From positions 62,001 to 126,000 of the forward strand of contig NZ_BAAAFQ010000006.1 in assembly GCF_039523615.1 (NCBI RefSeq): 64,000 bases of DNA. The letters run 5' to 3'. This stretch comes from Psychrosphaera haliotis (GTDB taxonomy: Bacteria; Pseudomonadota; Gammaproteobacteria; Enterobacterales; Alteromonadaceae). Of the stretch, positions 43,255 through 51,384 are shown piece by piece; position 1 is the first letter of the stretch; each line of letters starts with the position of its first letter. Position numbers and translations under genes: made by a program. The notes beneath the pieces are model-generated. The model had not been told where the DNA came from. It ran no database searches and worked only from the letters and a program-made list of their open reading frames with translations.

Positions 43255-43336
43255 AAACTAACCTTTTAACGCATTACGTAATTTCCGGTACGATACCAAA
43301 AGCACAGATAAAAGTAATCTAATCTGTTTTAATTAT

Positions 43337-46300
43337 TTACACCGCGACTGTCGATATTTCACTGCCCGCTGGACCAGATTTAACATCTACTCGAAGGCCC
43401 ATTTGGCTTTTTAATTCAGAAACATGGGAAATAATACCTATCATTCGGCCCGAAGATTGAAGATCTATTAGCGTTCGAACAGCAAGCTCTAAAGACTCTG
43501 GATCTAAGCTGCCAAAACCTTCATCGATAAATAATGTATCCAGCTTTATGCCACCCGAATAGGATTGAACCACATCAGACAAACCTAGCGCTAAAGATAG
43601 TGCAGCTAAAAATGATTCACCACCAGAAAGCGTTGCCACAGGACGCGACTTTCCTGTGTAGGCATCATCAACTTCTAGTTCTAACCCTGACGCTTTATTT
43701 CCCTTGGCTTTTTCTTCTTTACGAATTAATTGATAACGACCTTTACTCATTAATGACAACCGCTGCGATGCCTGAATAAGTACATCATCAAGCAATACAC
43801 TCAAGACAAAACGTTGCAAACTGATTTTATCGCCGTCTAATCCATTTGATATTCGATAAAGTGTACCTACAACTCGATATTGTTTTTCTAACGCTTCATT
43901 GGTTTGATGAGCAATCTTTAGCTTTTTCTGTACTGACAATAACTGATTGTTACGTTCTTCTAGCGCTCGCCATTCATTATCTTTTTGCTGAAAAGCTTGC
44001 TTAAGCTCAGTCACGGCTTCAGTTAAGTTTTGAAGTTCAGGTTTTGTTGCATCTTTAAGCTCTGTATTTAATTGGGCCATTGCGCCCATTAATGTGTCTA
44101 AGTGACTTTTGTATTGCTCTACTTGCTGACTCAATGTCGATAAGTCTGTGTCACTAAGCCAAGCATTTTTAAAGCTAATTTCATCATCAAAAGTACTCGC
44201 CTGAATCGCGTTTTGCCACGCGTTAACAGCAACTTCATACTCTTGTTGTTGTACAGTTAACTGATTTATTAAGGCCTGAGTACTTGCTTCAAGTTGATCA
44301 AAATGACTTTGTGCACTTTCTTTGTTTGTTCGCGCAGCGGCTAATCCAGACTCTAATGCAGAAATAGTCTGAACTCTGTTTACCATCTCAGCTTGAATTT
44401 TATGAGCGTCGCGGTGCTCTTCAGGCAACTGTTCTTCTAATTGGCGTACCGTTGACGTTGCTATGACAAGCTGTTCATTGTCTTGGTTAGCTTGAGTTTC
44501 AAGCTCAACAATAGATGTTTCTAGCTGAGTTAATGAGTCTTTGTCGTTAAGTAATTCTAACTTAAGCATTTCCAAGCTTTGTTTAGTGGCTAGCAGCGTA
44601 TTTACGTACTTCAGTTGAGCTTGATATTTAACTTGAGCGGTTTCTACGCTCAGGACATCTGAGTTGGCTGATACCAGGTTTGAGTTTTGGTCTGAATCAT
44701 TGGCTGAGTTTTGGCCTGAACCAATGACTGAGCTGTGAGCCATGTTTTGCTCTGTCGTAAGCGCTTTCGTAAGCTCTTCAACTAGACTGCCTTTCACTTT
44801 TTGTTTGTTTAAAGCGTCGTCAAACTCTGCTTTTATCTTGTCTCGAGCCTGAGTTTGCAAAACAACCTGCTCTCTTGCTGCATCAACATCCTCTTTGCTA
44901 ACCATCGCAACGTCTTCACCCTCTACGCTCGCTTCGGTTGCAGCTTTAGCAGGCTGTGGATGCACTAAACTGCCACAAACTGGACATGGTGAGCCGTCAT
45001 TAAGCTCTTGTGCCAATATAGCCGCTTGATTTGCATGCCAAGAATATTCAACTTCTTTTGCTTTTTTAGTTAAAGCGGTCAGGTTTACGTTGCTGTCATT
45101 TAATTTGCCTTCAAGCACTAAGGTATTCGACGTTAACTGGTTTAAATCAGTAACCAGTTTCTTTAACGTTTCCCTATCCTTAACAGACTTTAAAAGCTTT
45201 TCTAGTTTAACTTGTTCCTGTGGCAATGACTCAACTTCACTGGATAGTAAAATTACCTGTGAATCTTTTTTATCTATATTTGATTTTGCAGTGGTTATAT
45301 TCGCTAAGGCAGACGTTAAGCTTTGTTTACTTTTTTTCGCTTTAAGCGCAGAGGCATTCAGGTTATTTTTAGCCGCAACTAAATCGTTGGCTAGTTTTAA
45401 ATACTGCTGTAAATCATTGTTTTGTTTTTGTAGCAAGGCAACGTTTTGGTGATCACGTTCAGCAACCGTTAACTGCGCCACTGCATTTGTTAGTTTTGTC
45501 TTTGCCTCATCTCTTTGTTTAGAGCTAATGTCTAATGAGGCTTTGATTGTTTTCAGTTTAATTTCTGTATTTTGTTGCGCTTCGAATTTAGGTGTTAACT
45601 TTTGGGCCACATTTGCTAGCTGTATGGTCTTTTTTGTTTGCTCGTTTAGCGATTCGTTTGCTTTATGCGCCAATAACTCTTTTTCTTTAGCAGCTTGCGC
45701 TATAAATTTAGCGTCTAATTGCTTTGCCTTTTCTAATGACTTTTCTGCATTTTTAACTTGGCTTTCTGCAGTTTGCTTTAAATTTAAAGCTTGTTCCAAA
45801 GACGGAGCTAATTGTTTTAATTCACTCGTAATTTCATCTTCGCTATTTAAGTCCGCACTTTGCAAAATACCTTTGATTTGGTTTTTGTGCTCGTCTACTT
45901 TTTTAGTTATATCCGAAGCCTTCACTTTTAGTGCTTCTTCTATTTTTTTGTATACAGATGTCTGAAACAGCTGACTAAATATTTTTTCTCTATCTTTTGA
46001 GTCCGCTAATAACAATTCTCTAAATTTACCCTGAGGCAAAACCATTACTTGCCTAAATTGATCAACATTAAGACCAATTAAATTTTGCACTTCTTTATCG
46101 GCGTCTTTAACGCTAGTCGATACCATCAGCCTATTTTCGGCAGAACCATCTAGCTCCCACATTGAGGCTTTTGATTGCTGAGTAGTTGTGCCTGCACCTA
46201 CGCTTTTTGCGCGTTCCTGCATAGGAATTCGAGTAATACGGTAGCGTTTGTCGTTTAAGCTAAAATCTAACGTCACTTCCGTAAGCAATTTCATATCGGC

Positions 46301-46510
46301 AAAGTCGCAACGCATTTGTGATGCAGAGCGCTCAGCGCCAGTTGTGTGCCCGTATAAAGCAAAACAAATCGCATCTAGTATTGAGCTTTTACCTGCGCCA
46401 GTGGCGCCATTAATCAAAAACAAAGGGTTTGACCCTAGCTTTTCAAAATCGACAAATTCAGTACCAGAAAATGGCCCAAATGCTTGAACGGTTAATTTAA
46501 GTGGCTTCAT
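43337..46510 (-). CDS. sbcC: Nuclease SbcCD subunit C (SMC-like ATPase)
   Basis: SbcC with SbcD forms the Mre11-Rad50-type nuclease that cuts DNA hairpins and ends. Of 1057 residues, the N-terminal half-ATPase has Walker A GATGAGKS (35-42) with the QVMVLPQGKFRELLL segment; long coiled coils flank a zinc hook CPVCG at Cys509/Cys512; the C-terminal half has the ABC signature LSGGESFLAALSLALGL and the Walker B region LDTLFIDEGFGSLD. It starts three bases after the sbcD stop. Hairpin cleavage is relevant because many repeats and palindromes occur nearby. Confidence 0.96.
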   Translation of the reverse strand: MKPLKLTVQAFGPFSGTEFVDFEKLGSNPLFLINGATGAGKSSILDAICFALYGHTTGAERSASQMRCDFADMKLLTEVTLDFSLNDKRYRITRIPMQERAKSVGAGTTTQQSKASMWELDGSAENRLMVSTSVKDADKEVQNLIGLNVDQFRQVMVLPQGKFRELLLADSKDREKIFSQLFQTSVYKKIEEALKVKASDITKKVDEHKNQIKGILQSADLNSEDEITSELKQLAPSLEQALNLKQTAESQVKNAEKSLEKAKQLDAKFIAQAAKEKELLAHKANESLNEQTKKTIQLANVAQKLTPKFEAQQNTEIKLKTIKASLDISSKQRDEAKTKLTNAVAQLTVAERDHQNVALLQKQNNDLQQYLKLANDLVAAKNNLNASALKAKKSKQSLTSALANITTAKSNIDKKDSQVILLSSEVESLPQEQVKLEKLLKSVKDRETLKKLVTDLNQLTSNTLVLEGKLNDSNVNLTALTKKAKEVEYSWHANQAAILAQELNDGSPCPVCGSLVHPQPAKAATEASVEGEDVAMVSKEDVDAAREQVVLQTQARDKIKAEFDDALNKQKVKGSLVEELTKALTTEQNMAHSSVIGSGQNSANDSDQNSNLVSANSDVLSVETAQVKYQAQLKYVNTLLATKQSLEMLKLELLNDKDSLTQLETSIVELETQANQDNEQLVIATSTVRQLEEQLPEEHRDAHKIQAEMVNRVQTISALESGLAAARTNKESAQSHFDQLEASTQALINQLTVQQQEYEVAVNAWQNAIQASTFDDEISFKNAWLSDTDLSTLSQQVEQYKSHLDTLMGAMAQLNTELKDATKPELQNLTEAVTELKQAFQQKDNEWRALEERNNQLLSVQKKLKIAHQTNEALEKQYRVVGTLYRISNGLDGDKISLQRFVLSVLLDDVLIQASQRLSLMSKGRYQLIRKEEKAKGNKASGLELEVDDAYTGKSRPVATLSGGESFLAALSLALGLSDVVQSYSGGIKLDTLFIDEGFGSLDPESLELAVRTLIDLQSSGRMIGIISHVSELKSQMGLRVDVKSGPAGSEISTVAV

Positions 46511-46512
46511 GC

Positions 46513-47769
46513 TTATTCCTTCCCTGATTGGCTTTTAGCTGTTGGCTGTTGCTTTGTTCCTGAAACCAAACCTGGCTCTGCCCCTGAAACCAAACCTGGC
46601 TCTGAACCTGAAACCAAACCTGGCTCTGAACCTGAAACCAAACCTGACACTAAGTCTGCAACAAGTTCATGTTGCTCGTCAGACATCGGCTCGCCGGCCA
46701 CTTGAGAATAAAAGTCTTTAAACATTTCAAGCTCGCCTCGTTTAAGTGACTCTTTTTTTAGTTTTGTATTGCTTGACTCTTGAATGCCTATTTTTTCAAG
46801 ATGAAGGACATTGGGGTACACACTTCGCAGCTTGCCCATTGGATCTAAAATGGCGTGTTTGTCCGTTAAGCGCACAAGTAAATAGTCATCGCTGTTTGGA
46901 TCAACTTTGCCGTTTTCTAAAATGGTCGCTAACTCACCCTCAATAATACGCATGTCTCTTAATGGGATCAGTGGTAAGTGCTTTTGCGATACCAGTCCGC
47001 CTTCATTCACCTCTACTAACGTCACGCCCTTTTTTTGGTTCTGCTCTGAGAAGCTATATTTCATAATCGAACCCGAATAGCGTATATGCGGTTCGCCTTT
47101 ATATTGTGGGCTATGCAAATGTCCTAATGCAACGTAATCAAAGTCGACACATGGCTGATAACTTACTCTGTCTGCCCCGCCTATTTGCAATGGTCTTTCC
47201 GAGTCAGACTCCTCAGCGCCATCTATAAAACAATGACTTAACAGCACATTCACTTGGTGTTGGTTGTTTGTTTGTTGAGTGACTTGCTTGATCTCGTTGA
47301 CTAAAAAAGTGTGGGCCTCGTCATAAGTTTTTACGTCCGATTTAAATACATCTCTTACCATAAGAGGTTCACAATAGGGTATCCCGTAAAACGCCACTTC
47401 GGCATCACTGGTTTTAATAACAACAGGTTCAGCCACACCCTCTAAGCTGCCTAAAATGTGCAACCCAGACGACTTCATTTGTTTTGCACCAAAACGAACT
47501 CGTTCTGCACTGTCATGATTCCCAGGGATCATAATCACCGGCACATTTAGCTCGCTACAAATCACAGACAATACGTTATCTAATACTTCTACTGCAGAAG
47601 CTGGCGGCAACGAGCGATCATAAATATCACCGGCAATAACAACGGCATCAACCGCTTCATCTTTTATGTAATCAATAATCTGATTAAGCACATGTTGCTG
47701 ATCTTCGAGCAAAGATACATTGTGAAATTGACGACCAATGTGCCAGTCAGATGTATGTAGAAATTTCAT
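46513..47769 (-). CDS. sbcD: Nuclease SbcCD subunit D
   Basis: The Mre11-like nuclease of SbcCD. Metal-binding motifs are SDWHIG (Asp8, His10), AGDIYDR, PGNHDS, SHCF and GHLHSPQ. The core ends near 370; a tail of 418 residues total ends with four near copies of an eight-residue repeat of the form (S/A)EPGLVSG, coded by 24-bp direct repeats, then a polar KSQSGKE end. The tail is absent from E. coli SbcD (400) in this form and is probably disordered. sbcC follows immediately. Confidence 0.95.
   Translation of the reverse strand: MKFLHTSDWHIGRQFHNVSLLEDQQHVLNQIIDYIKDEAVDAVVIAGDIYDRSLPPASAVEVLDNVLSVICSELNVPVIMIPGNHDSAERVRFGAKQMKSSGLHILGSLEGVAEPVVIKTSDAEVAFYGIPYCEPLMVRDVFKSDVKTYDEAHTFLVNEIKQVTQQTNNQHQVNVLLSHCFIDGAEESDSERPLQIGGADRVSYQPCVDFDYVALGHLHSPQYKGEPHIRYSGSIMKYSFSEQNQKKGVTLVEVNEGGLVSQKHLPLIPLRDMRIIEGELATILENGKVDPNSDDYLLVRLTDKHAILDPMGKLRSVYPNVLHLEKIGIQESSNTKLKKESLKRGELEMFKDFYSQVAGEPMSDEQHELVADLVSGLVSGSEPGLVSGSEPGLVSGAEPGLVSGTKQQPTAKSQSGKE
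46562..46648. repeat. 24-bp tandem repeat in the 3' end of sbcD
   Basis: About 3.6 copies of a 24-base unit (starting GAAACCAAACCTGGCTCTG on the plus strand) stand in tandem at 46562-46585, 46586-46609, 46610-46633 and a partial 46634-46648. Copies 2 and 3 are identical. The unit keeps frame and encodes the eight-residue SbcD tail repeat. Confidence 0.95.
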
Positions 47770-47934
47770 AAGCGCCTTTTGGGTTCTCAGGTGCAGATGC
47801 CTTGAATATTAATTTTGATAGGCAAATGAGTTTTATAGATGAGTTAGCTGTTTAGAACAATAGGATATATAAAGCTTGCCAGCATTCAATGACTGTATAA
47901 AAAAACACGTCATTTAAAAATACATATTTGGATA

Positions 47935-47960
47935 CAAAAAAGCCGATACTAAAATCGGCT
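47935..47960 (-). terminator. Rho-independent terminator after ybaB
   Basis: On the minus strand AGCCGAT (47960-47954) pairs with ATCGGCT (47947-47941), loop TTTAGT, followed by six T. It ends the apt-dnaX-ybaB transcript and separates it from sbcDC. Confidence 0.9.
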
Positions 47961-48027
47961 CTTGATTCTACCCAAGATTTTAAAACACATATTATCTGTA
48001 TGCTTAACCTTGGAGTAACGCTAAAAC

Positions 48028-48354
48028 TTAGAACGGCATCTTCATGCCTGGAGGCATTCCCATACCACCAGTTACTTTGCCCATTTGTTCTTTGTTCATT
48101 TCTTCAACACGACGAACTGCGTCATTAACTGCAGCTGCTAGAAGGTCTTCAATCATGTCTTTGTCGTCTTCCATCAAAGATTCGTCAAGCTCAACGCGTT
48201 TTACGTTATGACTGCCTAGCATTGTTACTTTAACAAGGCCTGCGCCTGCTTCACCAACAACTTCCATTTTTGCTAAGTCTTCCTGCATCTTCTGCATTTT
48301 TTCTTGCATTTGCTGGGCTTGTTTCATGATGTTGCCCATTCCGCCTTTAAACAT
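48028..48354 (-). CDS. ybaB: Nucleoid-associated protein YbaB/EbfC
   Basis: A small DNA-binding protein of 108 residues found next to dnaX in most bacteria. The sequence GGMGNIMKQAQQMQEKMQKMQEDLAKMEVVGEAG and VKRVELDESLMEDD (in segments) is typical, ending in a glycine/methionine-rich tail (GGMGMPPGMKMPF). It lies 70 bases after dnaX and is followed by a strong terminator. Confidence 0.95.
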   Translation of the reverse strand: MFKGGMGNIMKQAQQMQEKMQKMQEDLAKMEVVGEAGAGLVKVTMLGSHNVKRVELDESLMEDDKDMIEDLLAAAVNDAVRRVEEMNKEQMGKVTGGMGMPPGMKMPF

Positions 48355-48424
48355 AATATTTTCCTCTCAATTCTATCCGCTAATTATGCGGTCTAATTTG
48401 GTTAAAACAAGGCTTTCTGTCTTG

Positions 48425-50746
48425 TTATAAAGGTTTAATTGAATTCTCGATTAATTTTGCGCCAAACTCATTCACCAGTGTATTTATAACTGGGTCTTGA
48501 TGAATGCTATCTTCCGCTCGTTGTTGTCTATTTAAATTTATATTTTGCTGAATATCCGCAGGTGCTGTTGTGGTAATTGCACTCTTATTAATAATAAACT
48601 CTGAAGCAGGTGCCAGTTGTGCAACCACGGCTGTGAGTTCTTGCTCTGAATTTTCATTTAAGAGGTGCGCAAACTCTTGTCGAACAATAAGCTCAATACG
48701 ACTACCGTCAATTTTAACTTCACTGTTTAACGCTAACTGTCGGCCAAGTCCCATTAAATGAGACTGCTCAATCATGGCAGCCCAGCGGTCAACTTCGTGG
48801 GCATAACGGACTTCTTCACTATCCACATCTTGCAGTTCAACTTCAACAACATTAGGCGTATCAACGGGTTTTGCATGCCCTCCACCTAAATTTGCTTGTG
48901 CTTGAGGCTCATATTGAGATTCAGTTTGAGGTTCAATTTGATGTTTATACTGCGATTCTGCCCTCGACTCCAGCTGCGCTTTAGGCGCTAGCTTTATGTC
49001 TGGCTTAGGTGATGGCTTAGCTGCTTGCGCTGAGCTATTTCCTAATTGGCTAGTTTCTAATTGCCCGTCTTTTGATTCAGACTGCGAATTGTTGTTATCC
49101 GATGACGCTGAGCTTTTGCTTGAGTAATTTATTCCACGACTGGCTAATATCGCCATAACAGGATTTTGTTCGGCATCATCTGGAAAGTCTATATTTGGCG
49201 TAAATGCCGTTGCTGAGTCATTTGATGCAGGCTCGCCGGATGCAGTGCCGTTTAATGCAGACTCGTTCGAAGTATATTCAGTAGCACCAAACTCACTCGC
49301 TAACGTTTCATTTGTTGATTGCTGTTCCGGTGACTGTGATTCCAGTGAAGAGCCTAAGTCGTTTGCGGTGGATTCAGCGTAACCTTGGTAATGGTCAGAG
49401 ACGTCGCTTTCGTCATAAAGGACATTCCCATAATCAGGAAGGGGCTCAACTGCTTCAACTGCTTCAACTGCTTCAACTGCTTCAACTGCTTCAACTGCTT
49501 CAACTGCTTCAACTGCTTCAACTGCTTCAACTGCTTCAACTGCTTCAACTGCTTCAACTGCTTCAACTGCTTCAACTGCTTCAACAGTATGAGAAGCAGA
49601 TTCCACAATTTCAATATCATTTAGTTCGACTTCAGCGTTTTTTTTTTCGATATTTAGTTCAGTTGTTGGTGTAAAAGCTAATAAGCGTAGACACGCCATT
49701 TCAAGAGCGGAGCCTGGGTCTGTGCTATATGGCAGCTCTTTTTTACTTTGAATTAGAAGCTGATAGTTAACTTGCGTTTGTTCCGCTGATGTAGACGACG
49801 CTAACGCTTTAATAAGTGTTTCGTTTGATTCACTTAATTGTGCCGCCGCTGGCAATAACTGACACATGGCGATTTGATGAGTTAAGGTAATAAGATCATC
49901 AAATATTTTAGAAAAGTCAGGCTGTTGTTGTCTCAACTTTGCAAAAAGCTCAACTAATTTAGCTGAATCCTTTTTCGCTATAGACAGAAGTATTTGTTGG
50001 CTCCAGGATTGATCAACTGTTCCTAACATGTGTTGAACAATATCTAAGGTGACGTTTTGTCCTGACTGAGCAATTGCTTGGTCCGTGAGACTCAAACCAT
50101 CTCGCATGCTGCCTCTGGCAAATTTAGCGAGTAAGTCTAACGCTTCAATTTGATATGGAATGCTTTCAGCATCGAGGATGTGTTTAAGCTGCGCGCTAAT
50201 TTGAGGAACTGACAAAGCTTGCAAGTTAAACTGTAAACAACGGGACAAAATAGTAACAGGTAACTTCTGAGGATCCGTTGTTGCCAATAAAAACTTCACA
50301 TGCTCTGGCGGCTCTTCCAATGTTTTTAACAACGCATTAAAGCTGTGACGCGACAGCATATGAACTTCATCAATTAGGTATATTTTATAACGACCACGAG
50401 TTGGGGCATATTGAACGTTATCAAGAATTTCTCGTGTATCACCGACTTTTGTTCGAGAGGCAGCATCGATCTCTATTAAGTCGACAAATCGGCCTGCATC
50501 AACATCAAGACATACAGGGCAAGTACCACAAGGCTCTGCGGAGATCCCTGTTTCACAATTCAGGCTTTTTGCAAATATACGCGCGATAGTGGTTTTTCCC
50601 ACTCCACGAGTACCGGTAAATAGATAAGCATGATGAGTTCGTTGCTGAGTAAGGCCGTTAATAATTGCTGACTTAACATGATCTTGACCAACAAGCTCAG
50701 AAAACTTAGTAGGACGCCATTTTCGTGCGAGTACCTGATAACTCAT
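48425..50746 (-). CDS. dnaX: DNA polymerase III subunits tau and (by recoding) gamma
   Basis: The clamp-loader ATPase and organiser of the replisome. Walker A GTRGVGKTT (45-53), zinc cysteines Cys64/Cys73/Cys76/Cys79, LIDEVHMLS (124-132) and the sensor region TTILSRC-like (VTILSRC) define domains I-II; domain III ends near residue 365. At Glu367-Lys-Lys-Asn370 the mRNA has ten A; see the separate recoding entry. The tau-only part (from 371) begins with about 15 Val-Glu-Ala repeats, continues with a long Ser/Gln/Glu-rich linker, and ends in a conserved domain (VDRWAAMIEQSHLMGLGRQLALNSEV, in part) for polymerase binding. Total 773 residues, longer than E. coli tau (643). Confidence 0.96.
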   Translation of the reverse strand: MSYQVLARKWRPTKFSELVGQDHVKSAIINGLTQQRTHHAYLFTGTRGVGKTTIARIFAKSLNCETGISAEPCGTCPVCLDVDAGRFVDLIEIDAASRTKVGDTREILDNVQYAPTRGRYKIYLIDEVHMLSRHSFNALLKTLEEPPEHVKFLLATTDPQKLPVTILSRCLQFNLQALSVPQISAQLKHILDAESIPYQIEALDLLAKFARGSMRDGLSLTDQAIAQSGQNVTLDIVQHMLGTVDQSWSQQILLSIAKKDSAKLVELFAKLRQQQPDFSKIFDDLITLTHQIAMCQLLPAAAQLSESNETLIKALASSTSAEQTQVNYQLLIQSKKELPYSTDPGSALEMACLRLLAFTPTTELNIEKKNAEVELNDIEIVESASHTVEAVEAVEAVEAVEAVEAVEAVEAVEAVEAVEAVEAVEAVEAVEAVEPLPDYGNVLYDESDVSDHYQGYAESTANDLGSSLESQSPEQQSTNETLASEFGATEYTSNESALNGTASGEPASNDSATAFTPNIDFPDDAEQNPVMAILASRGINYSSKSSASSDNNNSQSESKDGQLETSQLGNSSAQAAKPSPKPDIKLAPKAQLESRAESQYKHQIEPQTESQYEPQAQANLGGGHAKPVDTPNVVEVELQDVDSEEVRYAHEVDRWAAMIEQSHLMGLGRQLALNSEVKIDGSRIELIVRQEFAHLLNENSEQELTAVVAQLAPASEFIINKSAITTTAPADIQQNINLNRQQRAEDSIHQDPVINTLVNEFGAKLIENSIKPL
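49446..49580. repeat. Fifteen perfect 9-bp tandem repeats in dnaX
   Basis: The plus-strand unit TCAACTGCT is repeated 15 times without change, followed by a partial, diverged copy. It encodes Val-Glu-Ala repeats at about residues 388-435 of tau, just after the putative gamma end. Copy number changes would keep the frame. Confidence 0.97.
49638..49647 (-). other. A10 slippery run, candidate dnaX recoding site
   Basis: On the coding (minus) strand codons GAA AAA AAA AAC contain ten consecutive A (codons 367-370). A -1 slip reads AAA CGC TGA and stops; a +1 slip (or -2) reads ACG CTG AAG TCG AAC TAA and stops. Both give a protein of about 371-375 residues ending at the domain III boundary. E. 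coli dnaX uses ribosomal -1 slippage and Thermus uses transcriptional slippage on an A run. Confidence 0.65.
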
Positions 50747-50771
50747 GCTTACTTACCGTCCTTGTTCAAAA

Positions 50772-51305
50772 TTATTCGCCTTCAAATTCAGTAAGACTGA
50801 AACTGTTTATATCTAATGCAGATAAACGTTTTTCACCGCCAATATCCGGCAGATTTACCACAAAACAAGCGTCATTTACTGTTGCGCCCAATTTACGAAT
50901 TAACTTTGTTGTCGCTTCAATTGTACCGCCAGTTGCTAATAAATCATCAACCATTAAAACTTTGTCGCTCGCTGACAAGGCATCAGTATGAAGCTCTAAG
51001 ATATCTTCACCGTATTCTAACTGATAATCCTGCGATATAACTTCCCTTGGCAACTTACCAGGCTTACGAACCGGAATGAATGCAACATTCATTTTATAAG
51101 CTAAAGGTGCTCCAAAAATGAAACCACGAGCTTCTGTTCCTACGATGGCTGTTATGGCCGCGTCTTTGTATTGTTCGTAGAAAGCATTGATAGTTGCTGC
51201 AAAAGCTTCAGGGTTTTGCATTAAAGATGTGACATCTCTAAATTGAATTCCAGCTTTAGGATAATCTGGAATAGTTTTGATACTATTTTTAATCAAATCC
51301 GACAT
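50772..51305 (-). CDS. apt: Adenine phosphoribosyltransferase
   Basis: Apt salvages adenine to AMP using PRPP. The 177-residue enzyme has the PRPP-binding loop LMVDDLLATGGT (117-128), the RDVTSLMQNPEAF segment and GTEARGFIFGAPLAY. Length is close to E. coli (183). It lies 25 bases upstream of dnaX on the same strand, as in E. coli, and 80 bases behind hvfC. Confidence 0.97.
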   Translation of the reverse strand: MSDLIKNSIKTIPDYPKAGIQFRDVTSLMQNPEAFAATINAFYEQYKDAAITAIVGTEARGFIFGAPLAYKMNVAFIPVRKPGKLPREVISQDYQLEYGEDILELHTDALSASDKVLMVDDLLATGGTIEATTKLIRKLGATVNDACFVVNLPDIGGEKRLSALDINSFSLTEFEGE

Positions 51306-51384
51306 TTCGGCTCTCTTTGACTTAACTTAAACTAAGTATGCCAGAACCCATTGATATGAAAAATACCTTTACTGATTTATTTTT

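Noticed and set aside
47889..47913. Possible LexA box upstream of sbcD (ACTGTATAAAAAAACAC)
   Set aside because: The right half is CAC in place of CAG and only about 13 of 20 positions fit. Short ATGAC/GTCAT arms are present but not convincing as an operator.
49312..49674. Open frames on both strands over the dnaX repeat (poly Leu-Leu-Gln and Asn-Cys-Phe)
   Set aside because: They arise because a 9-bp repeat without stops is open in several frames. The dnaX frame carries conserved domains on both sides; the others do not.
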